DNA of 22,201 bases from Acidobacteria bacterium UBA2994 (GCA_002346545.1 DEAA01000042.1:19041-41241), one strand, 5' to 3'. Positions 8,250 to 16,804 are shown, counted from the stretch's first letter. Program-made: numbers and translations. Notes: generated from the sequence alone by a model not told the origin.

Positions 8250-8272
8250 TCCCTTCCTGACACGGACGGCCC

Positions 8273-9052
8273 ATGGCACCAGACCCCCTCATCATCGCGG
8301 GCAAGACGTTCTCATCCCGGCTCATCGTCGGTACCGGAAAGTACGAATCACACGACGTTATGCAACAGGCGCATGAAGCGTCAGGCGCAGAAATGGTGAC
8401 CGTTGCGGTACGACGCATCAATGTGACCGATCGTGCGAAGGGGTCGATGCTGGACTACATCGACCCCAAGCGCTATGCCCTGCTGCCGAACACCGCCGGC
8501 TGCTACACCGCCGACGACGCGATCCGCACCGCTCGGCTGGGCCGGGAGGTCGGACTGTCGGAATGGGTGAAGCTCGAGGTGATCGGTGACGAGCAGACAC
8601 TGTTTCCAGACAACGAGGGTCTGGTCGAAGCCACCCGGGTCCTCGTCAAGGAAGGATTCGTCGTACTGCCCTACACCAATGACGATCCGGTGGTCTGCAA
8701 GAAACTCGAAGATGCGGGGGCGGCCGCGGTCATGCCTCTCGGCGCGCCGATTGGCTCTGGGCTGGGCATCCAGAACCGCAACAACATCCACATCATCAAG
8801 GAGTTCGCCGGCATTCCGGTCATCGTCGACGCCGGCGTCGGGACGGCATCTGACGCGGCCGTGGCGATGGAGCTCGGGGTCGATGGGGTGCTGATGAACA
8901 CCGCGATCGCGGGCGCCAGCGACCCGGTCGCGATGGCCGAGGCGATGAAGCTCGCCGTCGTCGCGGGCCGACAGGCTCGTCTGGCCGGACGGATCGCACG
9001 ACGCCGCTACGCAACCGCCAGCAGTCCGCCGGAAGGCACCATCAGCGGATGA
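8273..9052 (+). CDS. thiG: Thiazole synthase ThiG
   Basis: 259 residues, a full-length (beta/alpha)8-barrel ThiG. It condenses deoxyxylulose-5-phosphate, dehydroglycine and ThiS-thiocarboxylate sulfur into the thiazole phosphate moiety of thiamin. Conserved blocks are [10 protein letters not shown] (15-24), [19 protein letters not shown] (71-80), WVKLEVIGD with the Schiff-base lysine K100, [28 protein letters not shown] and [11 protein letters not shown]. It starts at ATG 8273. The TGA stop at 9050-9052 overlaps the ATG of a methyltransferase gene at 9049. The function is cytoplasmic and well supported. Confidence 0.97.
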   Translation: MAPDPLIIAGKTFSSRLIVGTGKYESHDVMQQAHEASGAEMVTVAVRRINVTDRAKGSMLDYIDPKRYALLPNTAGCYTADDAIRTARLGREVGLSEWVKLEVIGDEQTLFPDNEGLVEATRVLVKEGFVVLPYTNDDPVVCKKLEDAGAAAVMPLGAPIGSGLGIQNRNNIHIIKEFAGIPVIVDAGVGTASDAAVAMELGVDGVLMNTAIAGASDPVAMAEAMKLAVVAGRQARLAGRIARRRYATASSPPEGTISG

Positions 9053-10407
9053 CCGATCGCACCCTCAGCGCCGCTGATCTGAGCCGTCTGCAAAAGGAGC
9101 GGACCGAGGCAGACCGAGCCTACAATGAGGCGCTTACCGCACTCGACCGTGCCATTCAATCCCTCCCTGCCATCCCACATCCGCCACCGGGCCCTGACTC
9201 AGACACCCTCGACGAGCTGGCGCGACTGACCGGTACCACCCCCGAGCCTCCGGAGCAACGCGGAGGACTTGCCGGATGGGTAGCTCGGCTCGCCTGGTCG
9301 ACTCTGCAGCCATTGCTCGAACGCCAGGCAAAGGTCAACCGCGCCATCCACGCTCACCTCGCTGAGGTAGCGGCCCGGCAACAGGCCACGGCCAAAGCGA
9401 TGGCCACTACCCTGAAACTCCTGCGAAATGAACTTGAGGCACTCAGGGCGTTCCAGTCGCGTGTCGTGGTCTGGGCTCAACAGATCACGCCCTACGTGGA
9501 TACCAAGGACCGGGAAGGCATCGGGCTGCTGCGCCGGGTTAATGAGAATCCGGTACGCCTCCTCGAGCGCACCATTGGCCTGCTGCAACAACGACAGCAA
9601 GCCATGAAGCGGGAACTCGAAAAGTTGATGGCCGTCGAAGGACCGGGATCGGCCCCGGAGACGGTCGTCGCGCCAGAGGCGACGCGGACCGACACCGGAC
9701 AGGTCGGCCGGCTGGATGCCTACAAGTATCTGGGGTTCGAAGAGGTGTTCAGGGGGAGCGAGGCAGAGATCGCCTCGAGGCTCGCGGGATACGGCGACCG
9801 CTTCGAGGACGCAGCCGACGTACTCGATGTCGGGTGCGGTCGGGGCGAGTTTCTATCGCTGCTAGGCCAGCGTGGCGTCACCGCCCGGGGACTCGATGCG
9901 AATCCCGACATGGTGGCCGTGTGCCGGGAACGAGGTCTAGACGTCGCGGAAGGTGACGCCGTGAGGTATCTACAGGCGTTGCCTGACGAGGCGCTCGGTG
10001 GACTCATCGCCACACAAGTTGTCGAGCACTTTCCATCCGACTACCTGTTGCGGTTCCTGGAGCTCGCGTACCACAAGCTCCGACCCGGCTCGACGATCAT
10101 TCTCGAGACACTGAACGTCGACTCCTGGTCCGCGTTCTTCGGTCCGTATCTGCGGGACATCACGCACACGCGGCCGCTTCCACCAGAGACGCTGCGTTTC
10201 CTGCTCGAAGCGAGCGGGTTCCAGCGCGCGGAACTGGTCTTCAGCTCACCCGCCGATGATGCCGCCAAGCTGACGCCGATCGACATTTTGGCGCCATCGA
10301 ACGAGGAGCTTCGGGTTATCGTCCAGGCGTTCAATCGGAACGTCGACAAGATCAACACCTTGCTCTTCACATTCCTCGACTACGCGGCAATCGCACAGAA
10401 ACTCTAG
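9049..10407 (+). CDS. Coiled-coil SAM-dependent methyltransferase, polysaccharide-modification type
   Basis: 452 residues. Residues 1-75 are mixed and proline-rich, and residues 84-195 are predominantly helical with heptad-like leucine/alanine spacing. A class I Rossmann methyltransferase domain occupies about 224-400. Motif I is [10 protein letters not shown] at 259-268, an acidic residue follows in [10 protein letters not shown] (279-288), and TQVVEHFP lies at 322-329. The [17 protein letters not shown] block near 375-391 is typical of methyltransferases found in polysaccharide clusters, some related to the WbdD O-antigen terminator. A polysaccharide role is also suggested by the convergent glycan operon next door. 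There is no kinase domain. The start overlaps the thiG stop, which is an odd partner. The methyltransferase call is sure; the substrate is unknown. Confidence 0.82.
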   Translation: MTDRTLSAADLSRLQKERTEADRAYNEALTALDRAIQSLPAIPHPPPGPDSDTLDELARLTGTTPEPPEQRGGLAGWVARLAWSTLQPLLERQAKVNRAIHAHLAEVAARQQATAKAMATTLKLLRNELEALRAFQSRVVVWAQQITPYVDTKDREGIGLLRRVNENPVRLLERTIGLLQQRQQAMKRELEKLMAVEGPGSAPETVVAPEATRTDTGQVGRLDAYKYLGFEEVFRGSEAEIASRLAGYGDRFEDAADVLDVGCGRGEFLSLLGQRGVTARGLDANPDMVAVCRERGLDVAEGDAVRYLQALPDEALGGLIATQVVEHFPSDYLLRFLELAYHKLRPGSTIILETLNVDSWSAFFGPYLRDITHTRPLPPETLRFLLEASGFQRAELVFSSPADDAAKLTPIDILAPSNEELRVIVQAFNRNVDKINTLLFTFLDYAAIAQKL

Positions 10408-10414
10408 GCTTCCC

Positions 10415-10454
10415 CTCGGCACGCCAGTCTTGCGGGAAAACCGGCTAGGCCGAG
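10415..10454. other. Convergent junction with weak inverted repeat
   Basis: The methyltransferase (+) and the ligase-like gene (-) end only 54 bases apart. CTCGGC (10415-10420) and GCCGAG (10449-10454) could pair around a 28-base loop, but there is no T-run on either strand beyond the stem. A bidirectional terminator here is possible but weakly supported. Confidence 0.2.
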
Positions 10455-10461
10455 CAGCGCA

Positions 10462-12591
10462 TCAGTCCTCAGGACTCGGATCGAAGAACCGCCACCGGAA
10501 GCCTGCGCCGAGCTCGCGCGTGTCTGTTTCACCGTGGTCAGCCGGACTCCAGGTGCGGTCGACCTCTATCTCAATGGTCACGCGGAGCCGGTTCTCTGGA
10601 ATGCGTACTGACCCGACGACCGGTTCTCCAGTCGAGCGCACACTCTCGATGAGCGGGGTGCCATCGACAGACACCTGCAGCAACACCGGACGCTCCCCAA
10701 TGTCCGGGTGGTGGGTCCAGGCGCTGACCTCGACCCAGCGATCGGTCAGGGGCACGACGGTCAGACCGCGGGCTCCCGTCCACTGGAACGTGCCGCCGTC
10801 CGGATGCGGGTCCGGACGGTACATCCCGTAGCTGTAGTCCCAATCCGCGCGGTTGGCGCGATGCGGCGGACGAAGATATGTCCATGACTCGGTGGCGAAG
10901 GCGCCCAGGTAGACGACCACCAGACCCCACGCGACGACCCAGATCCTGGCATTCCCCCACCAAGCACCTGCGGGCGTAGGGACGAGACAGCCGAACCAGC
11001 CAACCGCGGTCCAGAACGTCAAGGTCAGGGCTGGATTCTGCGTCGGCATTCCCAGCAGCGAGACCGCGGCGATGGCAAGCAGGACTCCCCGAAGCAAAGC
11101 GGCCGAGTGCTCCATCCCCGGACTCGCACGGGCAGTGAGCACGTGCGACCCCAGCAAAACAGAGAACCACAACCATCCCAGTGCTCCAAGGGCGCCGAGC
11201 TCAGCGATCTGATGTCGCCACCAGTTCTGGGCGTTGTCCGGCTCGATGCGGCCAAGCTGGTGTTCGTGCCCCACATCAGGCACTAGCAGGTGAAACGCTC
11301 CGACGCCAACACCCACCATCGGGGAATCAGCAATCATGTGGACCGCTGCCGCCCCATAGTTGTTGCGCTCCCACAGCTCCACGAGGAAGGCGCGCACGGA
11401 CGCCACCGACGCGGTAGGCGCCTCCGTCATCGCCCGCTGCCAGGGGCCGACCAGGGATGACCGCGACACGGCGAACCCACCGGCGAGCAGGACGACCAGG
11501 GCGGCAATCACCAAGCGTCGCCCGCCCCGCAGACAAAGCAGGGAGGGCGTGAGCTGCCGGAGGACGCAGGTCACCACCACCGTACCGGCAAGCAGAGCGG
11601 ATCGCGAACCCGAGACCCAGAGTCCATACCAGGACATCAGCAGCACCCCTCCGACGGCGACCGCGAGTCCAGGCGTCAGCGTCCGATCGCGTCCAGGCCA
11701 GGCGACGAGGAGGGCAACCCCGAAGCCCCCCCACAAGGCGGCGGCCATACCAAACGGGTTAGCGTCCATCAGCAACCCCGACGCCCGACGCATCTCGGCC
11801 CAGAACCCCTGGTTGAGAGTACCGATGTCGACAGTTGCCTGATAGCCCGCCATCAAGAGACCGATGCCGAAACTACACGCCAGCGGCAGGATCACCTGTC
11901 GCAGGAGCGCCTTCAGCTCCACTCTCGGGTAGGTGTGGGTCAGCCAGTCGAACCAGAGCACGCCGATCGCGTGGACCAGCACGACCCAGAACGCCCAGAG
12001 CGTACCGATGTCAGGAGGAACGCCGGCTCCGTTGTTGACGACGTCGGCGAGACCGACGATATCGGGCAGGAAATCGAGCTCACGGAGCCAGATAATGGGC
12101 CAGGACAGAGTCACGACCAGCAGTGACACCACCAGCGGCACTCGCCACGGGGCCGGTAGCTGCCAGCGGGTGGGATCGGTCGTCGCCAAGATCGTCCCGA
12201 GGAGCCCGAGGAGCCAGGGGGTCAGGTCCCAATAGCGGAATTCGCCGAGCAGGAGGGTGAGCACTCCGGGCGCCACATACGTGCAGAGCAGCCATCCCTG
12301 CATGGTGGCCCTGGGAAAACGCCGCGCGGCGACGAACGAGCCGAAGAAGGCGGCCAGGGCGACCCAGCGCAGGTTCGGCCACTCGATCGGCGTCGACACC
12401 AGGAGACCGGCCACCCACAGGGCGGAGATGATGACGACCGGTTTTGTGACACGCTCGAGGAAAGGCACTCGGCGAATGGCGAGAAATCCTCGACGCGATG
12501 CGGCGAGGAGGGTCAGACGGTAGAAGGACGGTCCGGAGGCAGCACCAGCGTCCGCAGCGCGAGCAGGATCAGGCGCGGCTGCGCGAGGCAC
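10462..12591 (-). CDS. O-antigen ligase / polymerase-like (Wzy_C family) membrane protein with soluble C-terminal domain
   Basis: 709 residues from GTG 12591. About twelve membrane helices span residues 50-560, and a non-membrane domain of about 150 residues follows. Family marks are ANPFGMAAAL (277-286), GLWVSGSRSALLAG (323-336) and, in the large periplasmic loop, DNAQNWWRHQIAELGALG (452-469), which resembles the HN..L...E.G..G segment of WaaL/PglL/Wzy-C proteins. Such proteins transfer or polymerise glycans from a polyprenyl-diphosphate carrier outside the inner membrane. Whether this is a ligase, a polymerase or a protein O-glycosyltransferase cannot be told. The GTG start overlaps the preceding gene by 79 bases. 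An in-frame GTG at 12468 would remove the overlap and still keep all helices. The C-terminal domain (about 560-709) includes strand-rich WVEVSAWTHH and LLQVSVDGTPL stretches and is not typical of WaaL. Confidence 0.78.
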   Translation of the reverse strand: MPRAAAPDPARAADAGAASGPSFYRLTLLAASRRGFLAIRRVPFLERVTKPVVIISALWVAGLLVSTPIEWPNLRWVALAAFFGSFVAARRFPRATMQGWLLCTYVAPGVLTLLLGEFRYWDLTPWLLGLLGTILATTDPTRWQLPAPWRVPLVVSLLVVTLSWPIIWLRELDFLPDIVGLADVVNNGAGVPPDIGTLWAFWVVLVHAIGVLWFDWLTHTYPRVELKALLRQVILPLACSFGIGLLMAGYQATVDIGTLNQGFWAEMRRASGLLMDANPFGMAAALWGGFGVALLVAWPGRDRTLTPGLAVAVGGVLLMSWYGLWVSGSRSALLAGTVVVTCVLRQLTPSLLCLRGGRRLVIAALVVLLAGGFAVSRSSLVGPWQRAMTEAPTASVASVRAFLVELWERNNYGAAAVHMIADSPMVGVGVGAFHLLVPDVGHEHQLGRIEPDNAQNWWRHQIAELGALGALGWLWFSVLLGSHVLTARASPGMEHSAALLRGVLLAIAAVSLLGMPTQNPALTLTFWTAVGWFGCLVPTPAGAWWGNARIWVVAWGLVVVYLGAFATESWTYLRPPHRANRADWDYSYGMYRPDPHPDGGTFQWTGARGLTVVPLTDRWVEVSAWTHHPDIGERPVLLQVSVDGTPLIESVRSTGEPVVGSVRIPENRLRVTIEIEVDRTWSPADHGETDTRELGAGFRWRFFDPSPED

Positions 12592-13676
12592 AACCGGGCG
12601 AGAATCCGGCCGGCCTCATCCCGGGTATAGGTGCCAAGCACGCCGTGGGTGCCGGGGTTCAACACGTCGAGCAACAGCTCGTAGTCAGCCTGTCGGAATC
12701 GCCCCAGGGAACGGCGGAGCAACCGGTGCCAGTCGAGCTCTCGCTTGAGCTGACGGAAGGCGGCGGTCCGGCCGTGGAGGATGGATTCAGCCACCCCGAG
12801 CGCGCCACGAAAGCCGGTGACAATGCCTCCAACGGTGGTGACCTTGACTTGAGCGGCGGCATCGCCGACCAGGTAGATGTCGGTGTCACCCAGACGTCGT
12901 TGCGGTTGCACCCACCGCCGATAGCAGGGAATACGTGCCGCCTGAAACTCGATCGGTTCGAACTGATGGCGCTCTAGAAACCTTTCGAGGCAACGCCCCG
13001 CGGCGGGGCCATCCTCTCCGATCAGGCCGAGTGCACCGCGCTCGGGCGACTCTGGGATCAACCAGTAGAAATAGGGCGTATCCTCGGGATGAAACCATAC
13101 CCGCGTGGTATCTGGGGGGAGATCGTCCGGCAAGCGCACGATAGCCTGAATAAGCGGAACCGTCTCGAGCGGCGGCCATCCGGCGGCCTTCGCGACGCAG
13201 CTGAACGTGCCGTCCGCGCCAACGACGGTATGCGCCAGCACGTCCCTCGTGGCTCCGTTGCTCCCGATTCCCAAAGTGACGCCACCCGTCCCATTGGCCT
13301 TGAGCGTCCGCACCCGGTTGCCCATCTGGAGATCGACACCTGCCGCCCTCGCCCGCTCGACCATTCCATGAAGCAGCGTCGAGCGTTCGATCACCAGGTC
13401 GGGTTCGTCGAGCTCGATCGTCGCTGCGCGGCCGTCGGTCAACAACTCGAAGCGGTTGATGATGTTGACGATAGACTGGTCACCGGGGTCGCCTGGCAGA
13501 TCCTTCATCCGTCGGGTGACGATGAGTGTGCGCGCGTCCGGCGCGTACTCTTCCGAACCCTCGAGCACCCGGACGTCCCTCCCGGCCTCGGCCAGGAGCG
13601 TCGCTGCGTATAGGCCGGTCGCTGACCCTCCGACCACCGTAACCGGAGCACCGTTGGCGTGAGACGTCCGGCTCAT
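12513..13676 (-). CDS. FAD-dependent oxidoreductase, geranylgeranyl-reductase-like
   Basis: 387 residues from ATG 13676. An N-terminal FAD-binding Rossmann motif VVGGSATGLYAA (14-25) is followed by VLE (37-39). VVGADG lies at 151-156, and YLVGDAAAQVKVTTVGGI (268-285) is the diagnostic FAD block of the geranylgeranyl reductase family, normally GDAAGQVKPTTGGGI. YFYWLIPE at 202-209 resembles the substrate-side Y.W.FP segment of that family. Such enzymes saturate double bonds in polyprenyl chains of chlorophyll, quinones, archaeal lipids or dolichol-type carriers. The start overlaps the stop of the polyprenyl-phosphate glycosyltransferase gene (ATGA). The long open frame continuing to 13805 is rejected because it lies inside that gene. 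An alternative is a flavin monooxygenase or halogenase-like enzyme. Reduction of the glycan lipid carrier is inference. Confidence 0.72.
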   Translation of the reverse strand: MSRTSHANGAPVTVVGGSATGLYAATLLAEAGRDVRVLEGSEEYAPDARTLIVTRRMKDLPGDPGDQSIVNIINRFELLTDGRAATIELDEPDLVIERSTLLHGMVERARAAGVDLQMGNRVRTLKANGTGGVTLGIGSNGATRDVLAHTVVGADGTFSCVAKAAGWPPLETVPLIQAIVRLPDDLPPDTTRVWFHPEDTPYFYWLIPESPERGALGLIGEDGPAAGRCLERFLERHQFEPIEFQAARIPCYRRWVQPQRRLGDTDIYLVGDAAAQVKVTTVGGIVTGFRGALGVAESILHGRTAAFRQLKRELDWHRLLRRSLGRFRQADYELLLDVLNPGTHGVLGTYTRDEAGRILARLCLAQPRLILLALRTLVLPPDRPSTV

Positions 13677-14743
13677 TCTCCAACCTGCGGCGACGGCTGC
13701 CGCTCGTAGGGGGTCCCTTCCAACCAGGCGATCGACACGACCGCGCCTACCACAGCGACCACGCCAACTGGCAGCGGAGCTATCTCTGGGAAGAGGGCGA
13801 CACACCAGGCGAGTCCGCCGGTCAGCACTCCCACGCCGTAGATCATCCAGACCGCCCGGCGATGGCTCAGCCCGAGGGCCACCAGACGATGGGCCACATG
13901 GTCCTTTCCCGGGGACGAGAACGGCACCAAGCCACGCCTAAGGCGCGACACCGTCACCAGCGTAGTGTCGAAGATCGGCACCGCCAGAATCAGCACCGGG
14001 ATCATCCAGGCAACGCCAGGCTCGATCTCTGGAAAGCGGAGCTTAATCCCGAGCGTGGCCGACACGAGACCGAGCAGCATCGCTCCCCCATCGCCGAGAA
14101 AGATCCGTGCCGGCTTGGCGTTCCACCACAAGAACCCGAGCGACGCCCCTAGAATTGCCGCCGCCAGCGTCCCGACGAGCAGTTGCCCACCCGTGACCGC
14201 GAACGAGAAGCAGAACGCGGCAACCACAGCGGCCACTCCAGAGCAGAGACCGTCCATGTGGTCGAGGATACTGAAAGCCGCGATGATGCCGACGAACCAA
14301 ACGAACGAGAGCGCGAAGTCGATCCAGGCGCCAGGAATGCCGACCACCGGAAACGCCTCGATCGTATGGAAGATCTCGCTGTGCATGTCTGTGCCGATCA
14401 AGACGATGGCGGCCAAGGGCATAGCGGCCATCAGCTTGATCTGATGATGCAGCATCCCTCGGTCGTCGAGCATGCCCACTAACAGGGCCAACGTGGAGGC
14501 CAGGAAGATCCCGAACATCTGCGACCACTCGTCGTCGGTGACGAAGACGGCGATCGCAAACATGGTAGCGAGATACACGGCGAGCCCGCCCAGCACCGGC
14601 ACGGGCGCGGCGTGCAACTTTCGCGGCCCAGGGTTATCGACCAGCCCCAGCTTGAAGGCGAGATCGCGCGCGGCCGGGGTGAACGTGGCCGATGCCAGGA
14701 AGGCGGCGGCACAGGCGAGCACGTCGGTCAGCAGGATTCCCAT
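13673..14743 (-). CDS. Polyprenyl-phosphate sugar-1-phosphate transferase (MraY/WecA family)
   Basis: 356 residues from ATG 14743, with about ten or eleven membrane helices. It moves a sugar-1-phosphate from a UDP-sugar to a polyprenyl phosphate, the first step of lipid-linked glycan assembly, on the cytoplasmic face of the inner membrane. Motifs are DNPGPRKLHAAPVPVLGGLA (36-55), GMLDDRGMLHHQIKL (90-104) with the catalytic-type DD at 93-94, ILDHMDGLCSG (159-169), NAKPARIFLGDGGAM (208-222) and VAHRLVALGLSHRRA. GDGGA replaces the usual GDSGS, and LDHMDGL replaces the commoner N-containing version. Starts at 14761 (ATG) and 14770 (TTG) are possible, but 14743 gives a 1-base gap from the upstream stop. 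The sugar is unknown; GlcNAc or another HexNAc is likely. Confidence 0.88.
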   Translation of the reverse strand: MGILLTDVLACAAAFLASATFTPAARDLAFKLGLVDNPGPRKLHAAPVPVLGGLAVYLATMFAIAVFVTDDEWSQMFGIFLASTLALLVGMLDDRGMLHHQIKLMAAMPLAAIVLIGTDMHSEIFHTIEAFPVVGIPGAWIDFALSFVWFVGIIAAFSILDHMDGLCSGVAAVVAAFCFSFAVTGGQLLVGTLAAAILGASLGFLWWNAKPARIFLGDGGAMLLGLVSATLGIKLRFPEIEPGVAWMIPVLILAVPIFDTTLVTVSRLRRGLVPFSSPGKDHVAHRLVALGLSHRRAVWMIYGVGVLTGGLAWCVALFPEIAPLPVGVVAVVGAVVSIAWLEGTPYERQPSPQVGE

Positions 14744-14744
14744 C

Positions 14745-15758
14745 TCAGGCGTCCGACGCATTGAGATCAACGAGCGGCAGCTGCTCTCGCTCGATCAGCT
14801 CGAAGAGCGAAGCTGCGTCCTCACCCGGAGACGGGTGCACCCTGCGAACCGGAACCTCAGGAATGGAATCGGCTGCCACATCGTCCCGAAGAAAATAGGC
14901 GTTGGCGCCGCGCGGCTCCACAACCACGAGTCGATAGCCTTTCTGAGCGCCAAGCTGGGTGAATGCGGCCAGCGACGCCCCGTAGAAGTGCGGCGTCACC
15001 AGCTTGAACCGCTCTCGGTCAAACGCGGGATCATACTGCACCGTAACGGCGCGCTGCACGCCGAAGGCGGGGTTAAACTCGACGATCACAAGCCGGGGCG
15101 ACACGACATCGAGCGCCTTCCACACCCAGTAGTCGCTGCCATCGATATCCAGGCTGAGGAGATCGATCTCGCCTTCGAGGCCGTGCCCCCCAATCAACTC
15201 GTTCACACCCTCGGCCGTGATCCAGGCTCCGGCGGTCTCGACGCCAAATCGACCGAACCGGGTAGCCAGCTTCGCGGCCCGCGCATCGCTGCCATCCACC
15301 ATGAGGCCCCGCCAGCCGCACACCTCGGCCAACATGCCGCAGTTGCCCCCGTTGACCCCAGCGCCCAGTTCTACGAAGGTCCGGTGGATGGCTCCGATCA
15401 GCTTGAACAGTGCCAGCGTGATCCCGTCTTCCTCGTTCTGCGACCAGAGGTGGAAGCGCTGAGAGAGCACATTGTGCGGAAAAGGTAGGGTCGCCTGGTC
15501 CACATAGTGCCCTCGCACGAGTGCGTTCACATTACGCTCGACATGTCGGATCCGACCGTCGAGCCCGCGAGTCGGTGTGCCAAATCGCTCCTCGATACGA
15601 GTTAAGGCGGCGGTGTGACGGACGGCTCGCTTCTCGGCCCGCGCCGCGGCCTGGCGCATTTCCCGCGCCAGGCCGCCCACGCTGTCAGACAGCGTGGCCA
15701 CCTCCTCCAGAGAAGCCAACCCCAAGCGTCTCCAGAGCCAGTAACGCAGTCGGCCCAT
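14745..15758 (-). CDS. FkbM-like SAM-dependent methyltransferase, copy 1
   Basis: 337 residues from ATG 15758, sharing one base with the upstream stop (TGATG). A basic, amphipathic N-terminus and helical segment (about 1-85) precede the methyltransferase domain. Marks are WSQNEEDGI (105-113), FVELGAGVNGGNCG (128-141) as the SAM-binding loop, LSLDIDGSDYWVWKAL (201-216) and VIVEFNPAFG (224-233). FkbM-type enzymes usually O-methylate sugar hydroxyls or similar positions; here the glycan operon suggests sugar methylation. The N-terminus MGRLRYWLWRRLGL may associate with the membrane. It is clearly paralogous to the next gene upstream along the whole catalytic domain. The exact substrate cannot be read from sequence. 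Confidence 0.76.
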   Translation of the reverse strand: MGRLRYWLWRRLGLASLEEVATLSDSVGGLAREMRQAAARAEKRAVRHTAALTRIEERFGTPTRGLDGRIRHVERNVNALVRGHYVDQATLPFPHNVLSQRFHLWSQNEEDGITLALFKLIGAIHRTFVELGAGVNGGNCGMLAEVCGWRGLMVDGSDARAAKLATRFGRFGVETAGAWITAEGVNELIGGHGLEGEIDLLSLDIDGSDYWVWKALDVVSPRLVIVEFNPAFGVQRAVTVQYDPAFDRERFKLVTPHFYGASLAAFTQLGAQKGYRLVVVEPRGANAYFLRDDVAADSIPEVPVRRVHPSPGEDAASLFELIEREQLPLVDLNASDA

Positions 15759-16792
15759 CACCGCCCCACCGATCCAAACGACTCGTCACGGTCGAGGTCC
15801 ACTAACGGCAGTCCAGCCGATTCGAACGCCGACACGACGTCGCCATCGTGCTTAGCGGCCACCTTGGCAGCGCCCATGCCGGCGGCCGAACGGGCGTAGG
15901 CGGTCTCCGCGGACACCCCGTCGAGGTCGGCGCCAACATCGTTGCGCAGGAAGTAGGCGTTGATACCGCGTGGTTCCACGAGCACCAACCGGTACCCCTT
16001 GCGATCAGCCAGGCTCGCCAAGGCACCGAGAGAGGTGCCGTAGTAGGCATGCGGCCGCTCGCTGGTCTCTCGTGAGAACTCGGCCTCATACGGCACCACG
16101 ACCCGTCGGGTGGCGCCAAACGAGGCGTTGAACTCGACGATGACGACCCTGGGCTGGGTCGCCGTCAACGCCTCCCAGACCCAGTAATCGTTTCCGTCGA
16201 TGTCGATGCTGACTAGATCGATCTCGCCGGCGAGTCCGTGATCAGTCAGCAGATCGTTCACGTTCTCGCGTGTGATCCAGGAGCCGTTGACCTGCACCTG
16301 CTCGGTGTCGAACCGCTGTCTGAGCCGTTCGACGCGCCCCTCGCTGGCCTCCACCATCAGCCCGGACCAGCCGCACTCCTGCGCGAGGAACCCGGAGTTG
16401 CCTCCATTGGTACCTGCGCCGAGCTCGGCGAAACAGCGGCCGACAACGCCGATTCTGGCGAACAGCGCCAGCGTGATCCCATCTTCCTCGTTTTGAGACT
16501 GTATCCGGAAGCGGTGGCGCACCAGGTCCTGGTGGGGATCCTGCGTGTCGTTGAGGTAGGCGCGACGGAGCAGCGTCTGTACGTTGCCGTCGGTCCGCCG
16601 CGCCGACGACTGGATGCCACGGGCCCGATCGGCAATCTCCCGAAGCAAGGCTTCGTGCGCACGACCCTCATCACCGGCCCGCGCTCCCACGAGTGACTCG
16701 AGGGTCGCGTCGATCCGGCGCAGGCGTTCGAGCGCCTCGTCCATTTGGACCGCAGAGGCCAGCCCCAGCAGCCGCCTCAACAATGTGCGCAT
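15758..16792 (-). CDS. FkbM-like SAM-dependent methyltransferase, copy 2
   Basis: 344 residues from ATG 16792. Helical N-terminus (1-75), then IQSQNEEDGI (97-106), FAELGAGTNGGNSG (121-134), VSIDIDGNDYWVWEAL (194-209) and VIVEFNASFG (217-226). These align block by block with copy 1, including the later KGYRLVLVEPRGINAYFLRND segment. The two copies are a tandem duplication with diverged N- and C-terminal ends. Copy 2 carries an extra stretch of about 35 residues near the C-terminus. The frame is open to 17098, but that part lies inside the preceding glycosyltransferase gene. The strong GGGAGGA five bases upstream supports 16792 as the start. It follows a 52-base gap, the longest in the operon. 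Confidence 0.78.
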   Translation of the reverse strand: MRTLLRRLLGLASAVQMDEALERLRRIDATLESLVGARAGDEGRAHEALLREIADRARGIQSSARRTDGNVQTLLRRAYLNDTQDPHQDLVRHRFRIQSQNEEDGITLALFARIGVVGRCFAELGAGTNGGNSGFLAQECGWSGLMVEASEGRVERLRQRFDTEQVQVNGSWITRENVNDLLTDHGLAGEIDLVSIDIDGNDYWVWEALTATQPRVVIVEFNASFGATRRVVVPYEAEFSRETSERPHAYYGTSLGALASLADRKGYRLVLVEPRGINAYFLRNDVGADLDGVSAETAYARSAAGMGAAKVAAKHDGDVVSAFESAGLPLVDLDRDESFGSVGR

Positions 16793-16797
16793 CCGTA

Positions 16798-16804
16798 TCC
16801 TCCC
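16798..16804 (-). promoter_or_regulatory. Strong ribosome binding site of FkbM-like copy 2
   Basis: GGGAGGA on the minus strand, five bases before ATG 16792, is close to the ideal Shine-Dalgarno sequence and stands out among genes that mostly rely on start-stop overlap. It fixes the start of this gene, ruling out the longer frame and the ATG at 16810, and suggests independent re-initiation after the 52-base gap. Confidence 0.7.

Noticed and set aside
13677..13805. A longer N-terminus for the GGR-like protein
   Set aside because: The extra 43 residues are Arg-rich and lie within the WecA-like coding sequence; the FAD motif begins soon after ATG 13676.
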